From positions 1 to 48,598 of the forward strand of contig JALCCK010000013.1 of the NCBI GenBank assembly GCA_022640795.1: 48,598 bases of DNA, given 5' to 3'. A program made the translations under genes and the position numbers. Source of the DNA: Treponema sp. GTDB lineage: Bacteria; Spirochaetota; Spirochaetia; Treponematales; Treponemataceae. The notes below the pieces were generated by a model. That model made no database searches, was not told the DNA's origin, and saw nothing but the letters and a program-made list of their open reading frames with translations. The number at the start of each line of letters is the position of its first letter. The stretch's first letter is position 1. This document shows positions 32,279-41,335 of the stretch, one piece after another.

Positions 32279-33338
32279 CCTTTGTCATACCGATACCGGT
32301 ATCGCGGATAATGTGCCGAGCGACTCCCTTGTCTCCGTGTATGGTATGTTCCATCCGCCAGTCAATTGATCCGCCGGGCGTATTATACGTTACCGCATTA
32401 TTCAGTATATGGAGCAGAATCTGCTCGACGCGCATACTGTCAAACACAAGATTCCGCGTTTCATCGGTAAAATCAGTCGAATAGGTAAAACGTAATCCCT
32501 TCGACGCAGCCTTATACGAAATGATAGACGCAATATTTTCAACAAAAGCCATACAGTCGGTTATTTCCGGCCGGATTTTTATACGACCGGCACCGACGCT
32601 CTGTATATCGAGCATATCATCGGACAGGCGGAGAAGATATTCGCCCGCATTCTTGATTTTTTCGAAATATTCTTTTACCGTGCGGTCGGTTGCAATTCCA
32701 TATCCCAGATCGGCAAACCCCATAACTGCAGTCAGCGGCGTATGCATATCGTGGTTCATTCTCGCCAGAAAATCATTCTTTACCGTCTTTGATTTATTAA
32801 GATTCCGCGTCGTCTCTTCATTATTGATATGCAGCTGTTCATTTTTAGCAGTCAGTTTCAGATTAGCGCTCTGCATTTTAAGAAAAAGTGTCACCGAATC
32901 GCGCAAAAGGGCCACTTCCCTGTTTATTTCATCATCAGACCTGCTGTAAACCTTTTCTGCCGCTGCAAAAAGCCTGCCGGCATCAAGCCCCAGCTCTCCT
33001 GCAAGTCTTCTGATGGAAGTCTCCTTAAAATCCTCAGTCTTTATCTGCCCGCATTTTATATCGCATACGCACACTCCATCCAGCTGTATGCTGCAGCTGC
33101 TGTCAAGAAGCCCCGCATGACATTTATATAGCCCGTCGTTTTCAAGATCACATGCAACACAGCGCCGGTATCCTTCCGGTGAAGAACGGACCATCCGGCA
33201 GAACTCGGTAAAAGCAACTGGCGGCGTTAAAAATTTTCCGTCAGGAGCAACAGCGGCACAGCCGAGACCGGTAATTTTTGAAAATCCCTTTAAAAAGGAC
33301 GTCAGAAGTCTTCTGTCTATAAGATTCTCTTTTTTCAT
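32279..33338 (-). pseudogene. N-terminal fragment of the PocR-domain hybrid histidine kinase
   Basis: From ATG 33338 the frame encodes a PocR-type sensory domain at residues about 10-150 (FCRMVRSSPEGYRRCVACD, then CHAGL, CSIQLDGVCVCDIKCGQI, rich in Cys). A coiled coil follows, then the HisKA box NDFLARMNHDMHTPLTAV with the phospho-acceptor His, and the N-box HILNNAVTYN up to RDTGIGMTK. There the IS110 element begins, and a stop follows after two foreign codons (at 32271). With both pieces joined the kinase had 556 residues: PocR, HisKA, HATPase and receiver. PocR domains are often tied to propanediol-type metabolism, and rhamnose breakdown yields lactaldehyde, so a role in the adjacent rhamnose locus is plausible but inferred. 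Confidence 0.88.
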
Positions 33339-33501
33339 GCTCAAAGATTCTCTGTATATCCGGTATGCAGATACGGGAGCCGCTCAAATTTAAAAATAAC
33401 TCCAGTATCCGAATTATTCTACTCTTTATAAGATATACCAGAATCTCTATCTTCGCAACAAAACAGCATACTGTTTTAAAAACTTCGGAAAATATAGTGT
33501 G

Positions 33502-34332
33502 CTATTTTTTTTCATACAAAAACCGTTCCGGCAGCGTTACCTTAAAATCTTTCGCCAGCCGGCGGAAATCGTCAGGCTGTATGGTCTGCCGTTTGTGCGG
33601 AACCATCGACAGTACTTTCACCAGTATTTCAGCCGATTTTTCCACGGTATGCATAAGACCGAACGTCAGATCAAAATCTTCACCGGAACAGAACATCCCG
33701 TGATGTGCCCAGATTGCAACATCGTATTTTTCCATCAGTCTGCTCGTTGCGGCTGCAATGTCCCGTCCGCCGGGTACCATCCAGGGAACAACACCGATAC
33801 CATCCGGAAACACGACCGGACATTCGGTCGCACATTCCCATAATTCCCGGGTAAAAACTTCATCCTTGAGCGGCAGCACAAACGTCAGAGAAATTACATT
33901 CGTACAGTGTGCGTGATAGATAACCCGGTAGCGTCCCCCCGTTACCCGTTTCTTTACTTCATGATTCATCAGATGTGTCGGCAGTTCACTTGTCGGACGT
34001 CCGCCGCCCCGGAGTCCCCATCTGATACAATAATTATCGCCGGTACTGTCGATTTCGACGATGCAGATATTCGCTTCAGGGTCCAGAATTACATTGCGCA
34101 TGTATTTTCCGCTCCCCGTCACCAGAAAATATTCACCGGCAAGTTCCGGAACCGACGTCCCGATCGGTACCCACGGATTGTCACTCGTCAAAAACGGAGC
34201 AACCGCAGAAATTTCCTCAGCCTTCAGCCGGTAGGAAAGGTTGCCGCCGTTTCGTTCGTGCCAGCCCTGTTCCCAGCCGTCGTTGCAGAGTCGTATAAAA
34301 CCTTTAACAAAATCAGCTTCAATAATTTTCAT
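33502..34332 (-). CDS. rhaD: L-rhamnulose-1-phosphate aldolase
   Basis: This 276-residue class II aldolase cleaves L-rhamnulose-1-phosphate to DHAP and L-lactaldehyde. The RhaD features are GWHERNGGNLSYRL, LVTGSGKYMRNV, the glutamate in RPTSELPTHLMNH, the zinc histidines in VIYHAHCTNVI, and the third His in AIWAHHGMFCSG. Length matches E. coli RhaD (274). ATG 34332 has AGGAG about 9 bases upstream; the longer frame to 34356 is less likely. It lies 48 bp downstream of the kinase gene on the same strand, fitting a rhaBD unit. A short A-T hairpin lies at 33460-33477 beyond the stop. Confidence 0.93.
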   Translation of the reverse strand: MKIIEADFVKGFIRLCNDGWEQGWHERNGGNLSYRLKAEEISAVAPFLTSDNPWVPIGTSVPELAGEYFLVTGSGKYMRNVILDPEANICIVEIDSTGDNYCIRWGLRGGGRPTSELPTHLMNHEVKKRVTGGRYRVIYHAHCTNVISLTFVLPLKDEVFTRELWECATECPVVFPDGIGVVPWMVPGGRDIAAATSRLMEKYDVAIWAHHGMFCSGEDFDLTFGLMHTVEKSAEILVKVLSMVPHKRQTIQPDDFRRLAKDFKVTLPERFLYEKK

Positions 34333-34380
34333 CCTGATAACTCCTGTATCCATCAATATAGTACCGGATACACCGGTACA

Positions 34381-35937
34381 TCATAAATTCCCCTGTGCAT
34401 GCGTCATCCACAGGGAACGATATTCCTCAAATCCTCTCACGTCTATTTTCTGTATCTGCGTATGCTCAATCGCTATCAGCGGAGCAAGATCCGCATACGT
34501 TTTACCGGTGAGCGCCATAAGAGCTGTCATGGCACAACCGGCAGCTGTTGCTTCCTTCATATTCGTCAGATGTACTTCGTTTCCGGGAAGAACAGAGGCC
34601 AGCAGACTGTTGTATAACCGGTTGCGGCGAAAGCCGCCTTCCGTGAAAATCTTCATGCCGTTATTCATGCCGGCACGGCGCAGTGCGGTCACGGTCTGAA
34701 TAACCAGCGACAGATCAAGTGCCGCAAAAAAACGCTTACGGTCCGACAGAATATGCGGAATTCCGGAACCATGCCTGCTGCGGGATTTCAGATCCGCGCG
34801 CAGCGTTTCCAGCGGATAAAACCGACCGTCTTCAAAAATTCCGGGCTCGGAATCAGGAAACTGGCCTGATCCCCTGACGACTTCAGGCATGATAAATACA
34901 TTCCGTTCATCCAGCAGGGATCTGACGGCGTCGGCATCCGAAGCAGGAAAACGGTCTGTTTCACACTCACGCTGATAAAGTTTCACATACGTATCGACTT
35001 CCATGCCGCCAAGAAAAACGGATGTCTTGACCGGTTTATTGACGGCACTTCTGTTAAAAAAAACAACCTTGCCGATATCATCATCTTTAAATTCGGCCTG
35101 TTCCTGCGGATGCATGCAGACACACCACGTGCCGGTTGAATTCAAAATAAAATCATCAGACGACTTTCCGGCATGAGCAAGATACGGCAGGAGCGAAGCG
35201 TTCGAATCGTGTATGCCGGTCGTTACAATAACCGACGGCGGGAGCTGCAGCTTTCCGGCCATTTCTGCGGTAAGCGTTCCGAGTATACCGCACGTCGGAT
35301 TGAATTTTTCCGGCAGTCTGTCCCTGATACCGAGTCTGTCGACGACTGACGACCAGGTCGAGTCAGTCTGATTCCATAAATACGTGTGACAGGCCTGGTA
35401 CGTCGGCTCATACGCCGCTTTTCCGGTCAGACGGAACCCCCAGTACTGCGGGAAGCCGAGAATAACGGATGTCTTTTTAAATCCGGCGGCAAAAGCAATC
35501 TGTAAAAACTGGATTCCCTTTGCCATATTTATCAACGAAGAAAAAGCAGGCGTAAACGTCTGTTTCTGCAGATCCTCTCTGGTTCCGCAGAGTTTGTAAA
35601 AATCCGTCTGAAAACGCTCGCCGGGATCATAGGTATAAAAAATACACGGTTCACATACACGACCGTCGCGGTCGAGACAGACAAAAGTAGCCCCGTGCGT
35701 CGTCACCGAAATGGCACGTATCGGATATTGTGCGGCAAAATTACGAAGCTGTCCGATAAACCACGTTTCCATGCCGGACAGATCATGGACCGGTATTTCC
35801 GACCCCGTATGCGGATCGTGAATCATAACCGGCGCGAACTCTTTATAGACGACATCAGTTTGAACAAGATTCTCGTCGTAAATTACAATTTTCTTATTTG
35901 TCATTCCTATATCAATGACTGCTATCGCACTTTTCAT
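34381..35937 (-). CDS. rhaB: FGGY-family carbohydrate kinase, probably L-rhamnulokinase
   Basis: This 518-residue kinase has the FGGY N-terminal phosphate motif AIAVIDIGMTNKK, the substrate region HGATFVCLDRDG, the hinge TTGIHDSNASLLPYL and the C-terminal ADP site FTEGGFRRNRLYNSLLA. By context (rhaD, rhaA, rhaM and transporter in one locus) it should phosphorylate L-rhamnulose. It is longer than E. coli RhaB (489) and could equally be a kinase for a related deoxy-sugar. ATG 35937 starts at the conserved fold but lacks a clear ribosome site. An ATG at 35995-35997 would add 20 residues and lies inside the divergent regulator promoter. The start is therefore uncertain. Confidence 0.82.
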   Translation of the reverse strand: MKSAIAVIDIGMTNKKIVIYDENLVQTDVVYKEFAPVMIHDPHTGSEIPVHDLSGMETWFIGQLRNFAAQYPIRAISVTTHGATFVCLDRDGRVCEPCIFYTYDPGERFQTDFYKLCGTREDLQKQTFTPAFSSLINMAKGIQFLQIAFAAGFKKTSVILGFPQYWGFRLTGKAAYEPTYQACHTYLWNQTDSTWSSVVDRLGIRDRLPEKFNPTCGILGTLTAEMAGKLQLPPSVIVTTGIHDSNASLLPYLAHAGKSSDDFILNSTGTWCVCMHPQEQAEFKDDDIGKVVFFNRSAVNKPVKTSVFLGGMEVDTYVKLYQRECETDRFPASDADAVRSLLDERNVFIMPEVVRGSGQFPDSEPGIFEDGRFYPLETLRADLKSRSRHGSGIPHILSDRKRFFAALDLSLVIQTVTALRRAGMNNGMKIFTEGGFRRNRLYNSLLASVLPGNEVHLTNMKEATAAGCAMTALMALTGKTYADLAPLIAIEHTQIQKIDVRGFEEYRSLWMTHAQGNL

Positions 35938-35971
35938 ATCGTCATAGTAGCAGGCGGCATAGTTTTTTACC

Positions 35972-36000
35972 TTGACATAACGGGCATTGACTAGCATAAT
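35972..36000 (+). promoter_or_regulatory. Promoter of the AraC-type regulator
   Basis: TTGACA (35972-35977), exactly 17 bp, CATAAT (35995-36000). Transcription would begin near 36007, ten bases before the ATG at 36017. The region is shared with the divergent kinase gene, so the regulator could control both from here. Confidence 0.65.
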
Positions 36001-36016
36001 ACCGTCAGAGGTCGGT

Positions 36017-36880
36017 ATGTATAAACTTTTATCCCAGAAATTCTGGACAGAAGATGCACCCTGCCACTTTGAATTCAGGAATCCTCAGCCCCCGTATCCG
36101 CTCCATTGTCATGATTTTCATGAAATCGCCATCGTATACAGCGGAACAGGGATTCATATGACCCCTGACACGAAACGGCCTCTAAAGACAGGGGATGTCA
36201 TCAGCGTAAAACCGGGACAGATCCACGGCTATAATAAAGTCAACGAACTGATACTGATGAATATTCTTATACGTCCGTCGTTTCTTACTGACGAAAATGC
36301 CAATCTGCCGGCAGTTCCGGGCTATGCTGATTTATTCCAGAAAAAATCTTCACTCAGAAAAAATGAAGCACAGTCCGTGACACAGTTTAAATTGAATAAA
36401 CTGCAGCTGTTTGAAATCCGTGCCATTATTGAATCAATGCAGAAAGAAATTGTCAATCAGAATCTTTCCTGGACAACCTTTACGACAGCCTATTTAATCC
36501 AGCTGCTTATACTGCTGCTGAGGATATACAACGATCCTTCCTATCCCGACTCGGCAAATAAAACCAATGCTGCTACCGTAGTCAATTACGTAGAAAGAAA
36601 TTACGAGCAGAATCTGACAATGCAGGATCTTATGGATATCTCAGCCATGTCGGAAAGCAGTGTACTCCGTACTTTTAAACGGATTACGGGGTACCCGCCC
36701 TTCGTATTCCAGATGAGATTACGTATTTTTGCAGCAATAAACGAGCTTACCTCGACCACTACCGATATTACCGGAATTTCCTATAACGTAGGATTCAACG
36801 ACAGTAACTACTTCAGCCGGATATTCAAAAAATTCACCGGATTGTCGCCAAGCGAATACCGGAAGGAATTCACGGACTAG
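36017..36880 (+). CDS. AraC-family transcriptional regulator, probable rhamnose regulator
   Basis: This 287-residue protein has an N-terminal cupin (residues about 20-100: HCHDFHEIAIVYSGTGIHM and LKTGDVISVKPGQIHGY), as in RhaS/RhaR sugar-responsive regulators. Two helix-turn-helix motifs lie in the C-terminal 100 residues (YEQNLTMQDLMDISAMSESSVLRTFK, quoted as two adjoining parts here, and ISYNVGFNDSNYFSRIFKK). The start ATG 36017 has GAGG 5 bases before it, and an in-frame TTG at 35987 is rejected because it lies in the promoter. It is divergent from rhaB-rhaD and is the only regulator in the rhamnose locus. Its 3' end overlaps the converging MCP gene by 11 bp. Confidence 0.9.
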   Translation: MYKLLSQKFWTEDAPCHFEFRNPQPPYPLHCHDFHEIAIVYSGTGIHMTPDTKRPLKTGDVISVKPGQIHGYNKVNELILMNILIRPSFLTDENANLPAVPGYADLFQKKSSLRKNEAQSVTQFKLNKLQLFEIRAIIESMQKEIVNQNLSWTTFTTAYLIQLLILLLRIYNDPSYPDSANKTNAATVVNYVERNYEQNLTMQDLMDISAMSESSVLRTFKRITGYPPFVFQMRLRIFAAINELTSTTTDITGISYNVGFNDSNYFSRIFKKFTGLSPSEYRKEFTD

Positions 36881-38756
36881 CAAGCGGAGACGGCTGCAGA
36901 GTCTGTTCTCCGGCAGTCTTAAATTCAGCAAGAATCTTCTGAAGATGAATCACTTTCTCATAACTGTCCGTGCTCCGTTCGTTTACCAGCTGCATTCTCT
37001 TTATAATATCGTGTGTGCTGTCGAGTATTTCTTTTAAACCGTTCATCGACTGGGTAAAAATTTCATGCAGAGCAGCAACTTCGTTCGAAACTTTTTCCTG
37101 CTGTCCGTTCAGATTTTCACAGTATCCGTTTATTTTCTCAGCTGTCCCGGCTGTTTCACTTATCTTTGCGGTAATATTCTGAGACTTATCATCGATATTC
37201 CGGATCCCGTCGGCAATTTCCCGTATAAAATCCATCATACTATAAACATTCTTACTTACCAATGTAAAAGCTTCTGCCGCATCATTACTCGTCATATTTG
37301 CCTGTTTTACTGTCGCTACTATGCTGCCGACAGACGTACTTATGCGTTTTGCATTTATTTCCGTCGATTCGGCAAGAGATCGTATCTCGTCGGCTACAAC
37401 CGCGAAACCCGCCCCGGAACTTCCTGCATGAGCGGATTCTATCGCTGCATTAATAGACAGTATATTCGTCTGTTCCGCAATTGAGTTGATAATTGTTACA
37501 ATCTCATTTACCTCATCCAGCTGGCTCGTTACCTGCTGCAGGCCGTTGCTTACCGACGTGATTTTATCACCACCTTCCTGAACCAGCCGCTGGGCTGCTT
37601 CGGTACTCTTTTTCCGCTCCTGTATCTTTGTGCTCATCATACCAATTGTATTCGTCATAGCCAAAACCGCCGCACTGCTTTCATTAATGGCTTCCGTCTG
37701 CTGTTCCGTACTCATAACGACGGTCCGTACGGTCTGATCCGTTATCCGGATAGATGCTATTGAACGTTTGACAGCTCCCTCGACAGAACCGAATTCACTG
37801 GAAATCGATTCGATTCCTGCTTTAATCTGTGAAGTCGCCGACGACGTGCTGCTGACAGAATCACTGATAGCCGTATCTGCAACCAGTATATTTTCAGCAG
37901 TCTGTTTAATAAGCATAAAAAACTTATTCAGCTGTAGTACCGTATCATCGAGATCCTGCATAAGGCGGAACATTTCCGTACTGCCTTCAGGGGTCACTTT
38001 TACGGTAAAATCTTTATCAGCCAGTTTTTCCGACATCCGCTGCAGAATTTTTATTCGCTTTATAAGCCCCGTCGTGCTGAGCAGAATAACCGTCAGAACA
38101 ACGGCAGAAGACACCAGTGCAAGGCAGAGTGCAGCCAGCAGAGAGAGTCTGTTGTACCGGGCTACGGCGGCATCCAGCAGTACCGTAACGCTGCCGATAA
38201 CAAGCGCAACCTGCTGTTTGGACGAGCGGACTGCAGGAATTTTCCGTTGTGCGTCCGTATGCCCGGTTACAAGGTCAGCTATATCTTCTTTATCAAGATA
38301 CGGGGCAACCGCTTCCGTAATACCCGAGACAGCTATATTTTTCTTCAGATCATCTGAACAGGGACAGCCGGTCATTTTTTTATAGGCGGCATCCAGATCG
38401 TTACACCGGTCTTCCAGTATTTTCCAGTATTCCTGAATTTCATCCAGTTCCGAATTCAGTTCTGCAGAAAAAAAATTCCGTGCCGGATTTGTATTGAGCA
38501 AAGCGAAGTCAGACCGTACCTGCAGGAATTTCTGTGTCCATACCTGATACAGGGTAGAAAAATCAATTCCGCGAGAATCTATCTGCTCAATAAATTCAGA
38601 GAGATCTTCTATATGATAGTGTGCTCTGACAAGTTCATACTGATAATTTTTTACCGACTGTGTTATCCCGTACCCGATACTCATTCCTGCAACGAGCAGA
38701 AATAACTGGAGAATCAGCCAGACAGATACTAACGTAAATTTTGTTTTTAATTTCAT
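36870..38756 (-). CDS. Methyl-accepting chemotaxis protein in the rhamnose locus
   Basis: This 628-residue receptor has membrane helix 1 at residues about 8-30, a periplasmic domain of about 170 residues with a Cys pair in TGCPCSDDL, helix 2 at about 205-230, a HAMP domain and a long signalling coiled coil. The tip reads EQTNILSINAAIESAHAG, then [20 protein letters not shown] precedes the ATG. It sits between the rhamnose mutarotase and the regulator, so its ligand may be L-rhamnose or the loaded binding protein. This is inference from position only. The stop region overlaps the 3' end of the convergent regulator gene, allowing antisense interference. Confidence 0.88.
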   Translation of the reverse strand: MKLKTKFTLVSVWLILQLFLLVAGMSIGYGITQSVKNYQYELVRAHYHIEDLSEFIEQIDSRGIDFSTLYQVWTQKFLQVRSDFALLNTNPARNFFSAELNSELDEIQEYWKILEDRCNDLDAAYKKMTGCPCSDDLKKNIAVSGITEAVAPYLDKEDIADLVTGHTDAQRKIPAVRSSKQQVALVIGSVTVLLDAAVARYNRLSLLAALCLALVSSAVVLTVILLSTTGLIKRIKILQRMSEKLADKDFTVKVTPEGSTEMFRLMQDLDDTVLQLNKFFMLIKQTAENILVADTAISDSVSSTSSATSQIKAGIESISSEFGSVEGAVKRSIASIRITDQTVRTVVMSTEQQTEAINESSAAVLAMTNTIGMMSTKIQERKKSTEAAQRLVQEGGDKITSVSNGLQQVTSQLDEVNEIVTIINSIAEQTNILSINAAIESAHAGSSGAGFAVVADEIRSLAESTEINAKRISTSVGSIVATVKQANMTSNDAAEAFTLVSKNVYSMMDFIREIADGIRNIDDKSQNITAKISETAGTAEKINGYCENLNGQQEKVSNEVAALHEIFTQSMNGLKEILDSTHDIIKRMQLVNERSTDSYEKVIHLQKILAEFKTAGEQTLQPSPLASP

Positions 38757-38841
38757 TTTCCTTCCGGAAACAGAGACACGGTCCGTCGGGAATCAAAAAA
38801 AACGGACCCGTAAAATCAGATAGGAACATCTGTTCTTTTAT

Positions 38842-39156
38842 CTAATCCATATGAAACATTTCAGGCAGTTCCGTACAGACCGGAGAATTATCCGGATTTA
38901 CCTCCATTAAATCAGCCATCATATCCCACCACTTGTGAAAAATAGGAATATTTTTCTGTTCAGCTTCAGTATTATCCGGTTTCAGTTTCTCACAGGCAAA
39001 CAACGTGAGTGTTTCTTCATCAAGAAAAATGGAATAATCATAAACTCCCGTTTTAGTGATAGTCCGTTTTAATTCCGGCCATATTTCATTATGACGGCGT
39101 TTGTATTCAGCAGCGCAGCCCGGCCGTAATTTCATTTTAAATGCTTTCTGGATCAT
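38842..39156 (-). CDS. rhaM: L-rhamnose mutarotase
   Basis: RhaM interconverts the alpha and beta anomers of L-rhamnose, so the isomerase receives the right form. ATG 39156 has AGGAGG 7 bases upstream, and the 104-residue length equals that of E. coli RhaM. Typical parts are FKMKLRPGCAAEYKRRHNEIWPEL, quoted in two overlapping halves as FKMKLRPGCAAEYKRRHNEI and NEIWPEL, then GVYDYSIFLDEETLTLFACE and the tryptophans in FHKWWDMMADLME. The catalytic His is present in KRRHNEIW. It follows the binding-protein gene across a hairpin that probably lowers expression. Confidence 0.93.
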   Translation of the reverse strand: MIQKAFKMKLRPGCAAEYKRRHNEIWPELKRTITKTGVYDYSIFLDEETLTLFACEKLKPDNTEAEQKNIPIFHKWWDMMADLMEVNPDNSPVCTELPEMFHMD

Positions 39157-39186
39157 ATCTTTACCTCCTCGAACAGGTACCTGTTT

Positions 39187-39225
39187 CAAAATACAGGCGG
39201 AACAGTCTGACAGCTGTTCCACCTG
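39187..39225 (-). terminator. Attenuating hairpin after the rhamnose binding-protein gene
   Basis: On the - strand CAGGTGGAACAG (39225-39214) pairs with CTGTTCCGCCTG (39205-39194), twelve pairs including one G:U, with an 8-base loop, followed by TATTTTG. It lies between rhaS and rhaM, so it probably ends part of the transcripts and keeps the binding protein in excess over downstream products. Confidence 0.7.
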
Positions 39226-39245
39226 CGCCAGTCAGTTACTCCCGA

Positions 39246-40301
39246 TCAATAAACAGTTTTCCATTTATCAATATTGGTCTTGTCAAATTTGAATGGAGGT
39301 CCGAGCAGAACTTCGGTTCCTCCGTCGGCAGCCTGAGTCACCGTATAGTCACCCAGTCTTCCGGCAGAGAATTTATCGCCAACTTTACCGGTTACCGTAC
39401 CTTTAGCAAGTGCGACATTAACATAGCCGGCAAGATATCCTTCGTCGACAGGATTCCACAGGAACATGTACGGGCAAACTCCGGTAGATATTGCCTCAGC
39501 CATTTCGGAAGGAAGTCCCAGTCCGGTTACGAATACTTTTCCGGTCAGACCTTTATCGGCAACAACTTTGGAAGCTGCTGCAATACCGACGGTTGTCGGA
39601 GCTATAATGCACTTGAGGTCGGGGAATGAACGCAGCAGCCCTTCGGTTTCTGTCGTCGATTTATCCCGCAGGTCATCGCCATAGGCTATTTTGACGAGCT
39701 TCAGATTCGCATATTTGGAAGCATTCTCTGCAAGTTCCTTTTTCATCCAGTCAATCCAGAGATTCTGGTTCGTAGCCTGGCTTGTTGCTGACAGAACAGC
39801 AATATCACCTTTTCCACCGGTCATATCATAGGCAGCCTGAATCAGCGTCCGTCCTATCTTTTCCGAATCCGCCTGATTCACGAATACCATACGGCTGGCA
39901 GCATTAACATTCGAGTCAACTGCTGAAGTCTTTATTCCGGCTTTCATGGCTTTTGTCAGAACCGGCTGCAGGGCATCGTTATCGTTAGCTGAAACACAGA
40001 TAGCTTTTACACGCTGCGTAATCAGCTGTTCTATTATCTGTATTTGTCCTTCAGCAGTCGGCTGTTCCGGAGCACGAAGAATAGATTCGTATCCCTGTTC
40101 TTCAAGAGCAGTCTTGAATCCATCCATCATTCTTTCGCCGTAAGGATTACCGGTACTTTTGAAAACAAACGCATATTTGTCGGCGGAGCCGGATGCAGCC
40201 GCTGAAGAACCGGCGGTATCCTTGTTCCCATTTGCAAATACGGACATTGCAAGCAAACATACTGTTGTACCGGCAATAACACTCTTTACAAGTCTTTTCA
40301 T
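39246..40301 (-). CDS. rhaS: Rhamnose ABC transporter substrate-binding protein
   Basis: This 351-residue periplasmic sugar-binding protein of the RbsB/RhaS type has an N-terminal signal peptide (MKRLVKSVIAGTTVCLLAMS, cleaved after VFA) without a lipobox cysteine, so it should be soluble in the periplasm rather than a lipoprotein. Then comes an Ala/Ser-rich linker and the type 1 binding fold: YAFVFKSTGNPYGERMMDGF, QRVKAICVSANDNDAL, FVNQADSEKIG, APTTVGIAAASKVV and MFLWNPVDEGYLAGYV. AGGAGG precedes the ATG. It is in the order ATPase, permease, permease, binding protein. Confidence 0.92.
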   Translation of the reverse strand: MKRLVKSVIAGTTVCLLAMSVFANGNKDTAGSSAAASGSADKYAFVFKSTGNPYGERMMDGFKTALEEQGYESILRAPEQPTAEGQIQIIEQLITQRVKAICVSANDNDALQPVLTKAMKAGIKTSAVDSNVNAASRMVFVNQADSEKIGRTLIQAAYDMTGGKGDIAVLSATSQATNQNLWIDWMKKELAENASKYANLKLVKIAYGDDLRDKSTTETEGLLRSFPDLKCIIAPTTVGIAAASKVVADKGLTGKVFVTGLGLPSEMAEAISTGVCPYMFLWNPVDEGYLAGYVNVALAKGTVTGKVGDKFSAGRLGDYTVTQAADGGTEVLLGPPFKFDKTNIDKWKTVY

Positions 40302-40329
40302 AGTTTCCTCCTAATTTGAAACTTGCTGA

Positions 40330-41331
40330 CTATTTTTTAACGGGTTTTGCCCGACTATTTCCGACACGGAACTCATTTATCATAACAGAACCGATAAGCA
40401 GTATGCCGAGAACAATCATTGCAACCTGTGCAGACTGATTCAGCAGCCCCAGACCGTACTGCATATAGCCGATAATGAATATTGCAAGGATCGGCCCAAA
40501 GATACGTCCCTTTCCGCCATCTGTACTTACACCACCGAGTACCGCCATTGCGATGACGTCCAGTTCATAACCGCTCGCTATATTCGGACGGGTACTACCC
40601 ATGCGGGATGTAAGGAACAGAGCTGTAAATCCCGACATAAATCCTGCAAGTGTAAAAATGATTAACGTCAGTCTGGAGGTATTTATTCCCGAATATAAAG
40701 CAGCTCTCCGGTTGTTCCCCATACTGTAGACGGAACGGCCGAACGATGTTTTGTGAATCACGATACCATAAATGACGGCACAGATGATGAACATGGCAAA
40801 TATAAACGGCAGCGGACCGACATAGCCCCATCCGAAATAATTGAACCATGACGGAAATTTACCGGCAGCCCGATTTTCAAGAATAATGTACGCGATGCCG
40901 CGGTACAGAATCATCGTAGAGAGCGTCACAATCATTGCCGGAAGTTCATGAAATTTTACAAGAATAATTCCGTTTATAAAGCCGCACAAGGTTGCCGTAA
41001 GGATGCAGAGTAGAATTGCAACAGGCATCGGTGCACCGTGATTGTATGAAACACCCATAATAACAGACGAAAGCGCAACGGTAGATCCGACGGAAATATC
41101 GATATTTCCGTTTCCCGAAATAAGTACCAGCATCATGGGAAACACGATAAAAGCCTTATCCAGGAATGTCATCGGCACACTCAGGAAAGTATCTGCCGAA
41201 AAATAAAAGGGAGAAGCGGCAGCATTAATAAGATGGACAATAAGCAGTAAAGCTACGAGCATCCATTCCCACTGGAAAAAGAATTTCTTTGCATCCCAGG
41301 TTTTTTCAACAATAATGTTTCTAGTTTCCAT
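40330..41331 (-). CDS. rhaQ: Rhamnose ABC transporter permease (second)
   Basis: This 333-residue inner-membrane permease has eight or more hydrophobic helices. It shows the ribose/rhamnose-type motifs: ISGNGNIDISVGSTVALSS near residue 60-80, the cytoplasmic loop GRSVYSMGNNRRAALYSGI, and AVLGGVSTDGGKGRIFGPI near the C-terminal end. It belongs to the BPD_transp_2 family and pairs with the upstream permease. Only 4 bp separate the two genes, and 28 bp separate it from the binding protein. Which of the two permeases is called RhaP or RhaQ is a convention. Confidence 0.9.
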   Translation of the reverse strand: METRNIIVEKTWDAKKFFFQWEWMLVALLLIVHLINAAASPFYFSADTFLSVPMTFLDKAFIVFPMMLVLISGNGNIDISVGSTVALSSVIMGVSYNHGAPMPVAILLCILTATLCGFINGIILVKFHELPAMIVTLSTMILYRGIAYIILENRAAGKFPSWFNYFGWGYVGPLPFIFAMFIICAVIYGIVIHKTSFGRSVYSMGNNRRAALYSGINTSRLTLIIFTLAGFMSGFTALFLTSRMGSTRPNIASGYELDVIAMAVLGGVSTDGGKGRIFGPILAIFIIGYMQYGLGLLNQSAQVAMIVLGILLIGSVMINEFRVGNSRAKPVKK

Positions 41332-41335
41332 ATCT

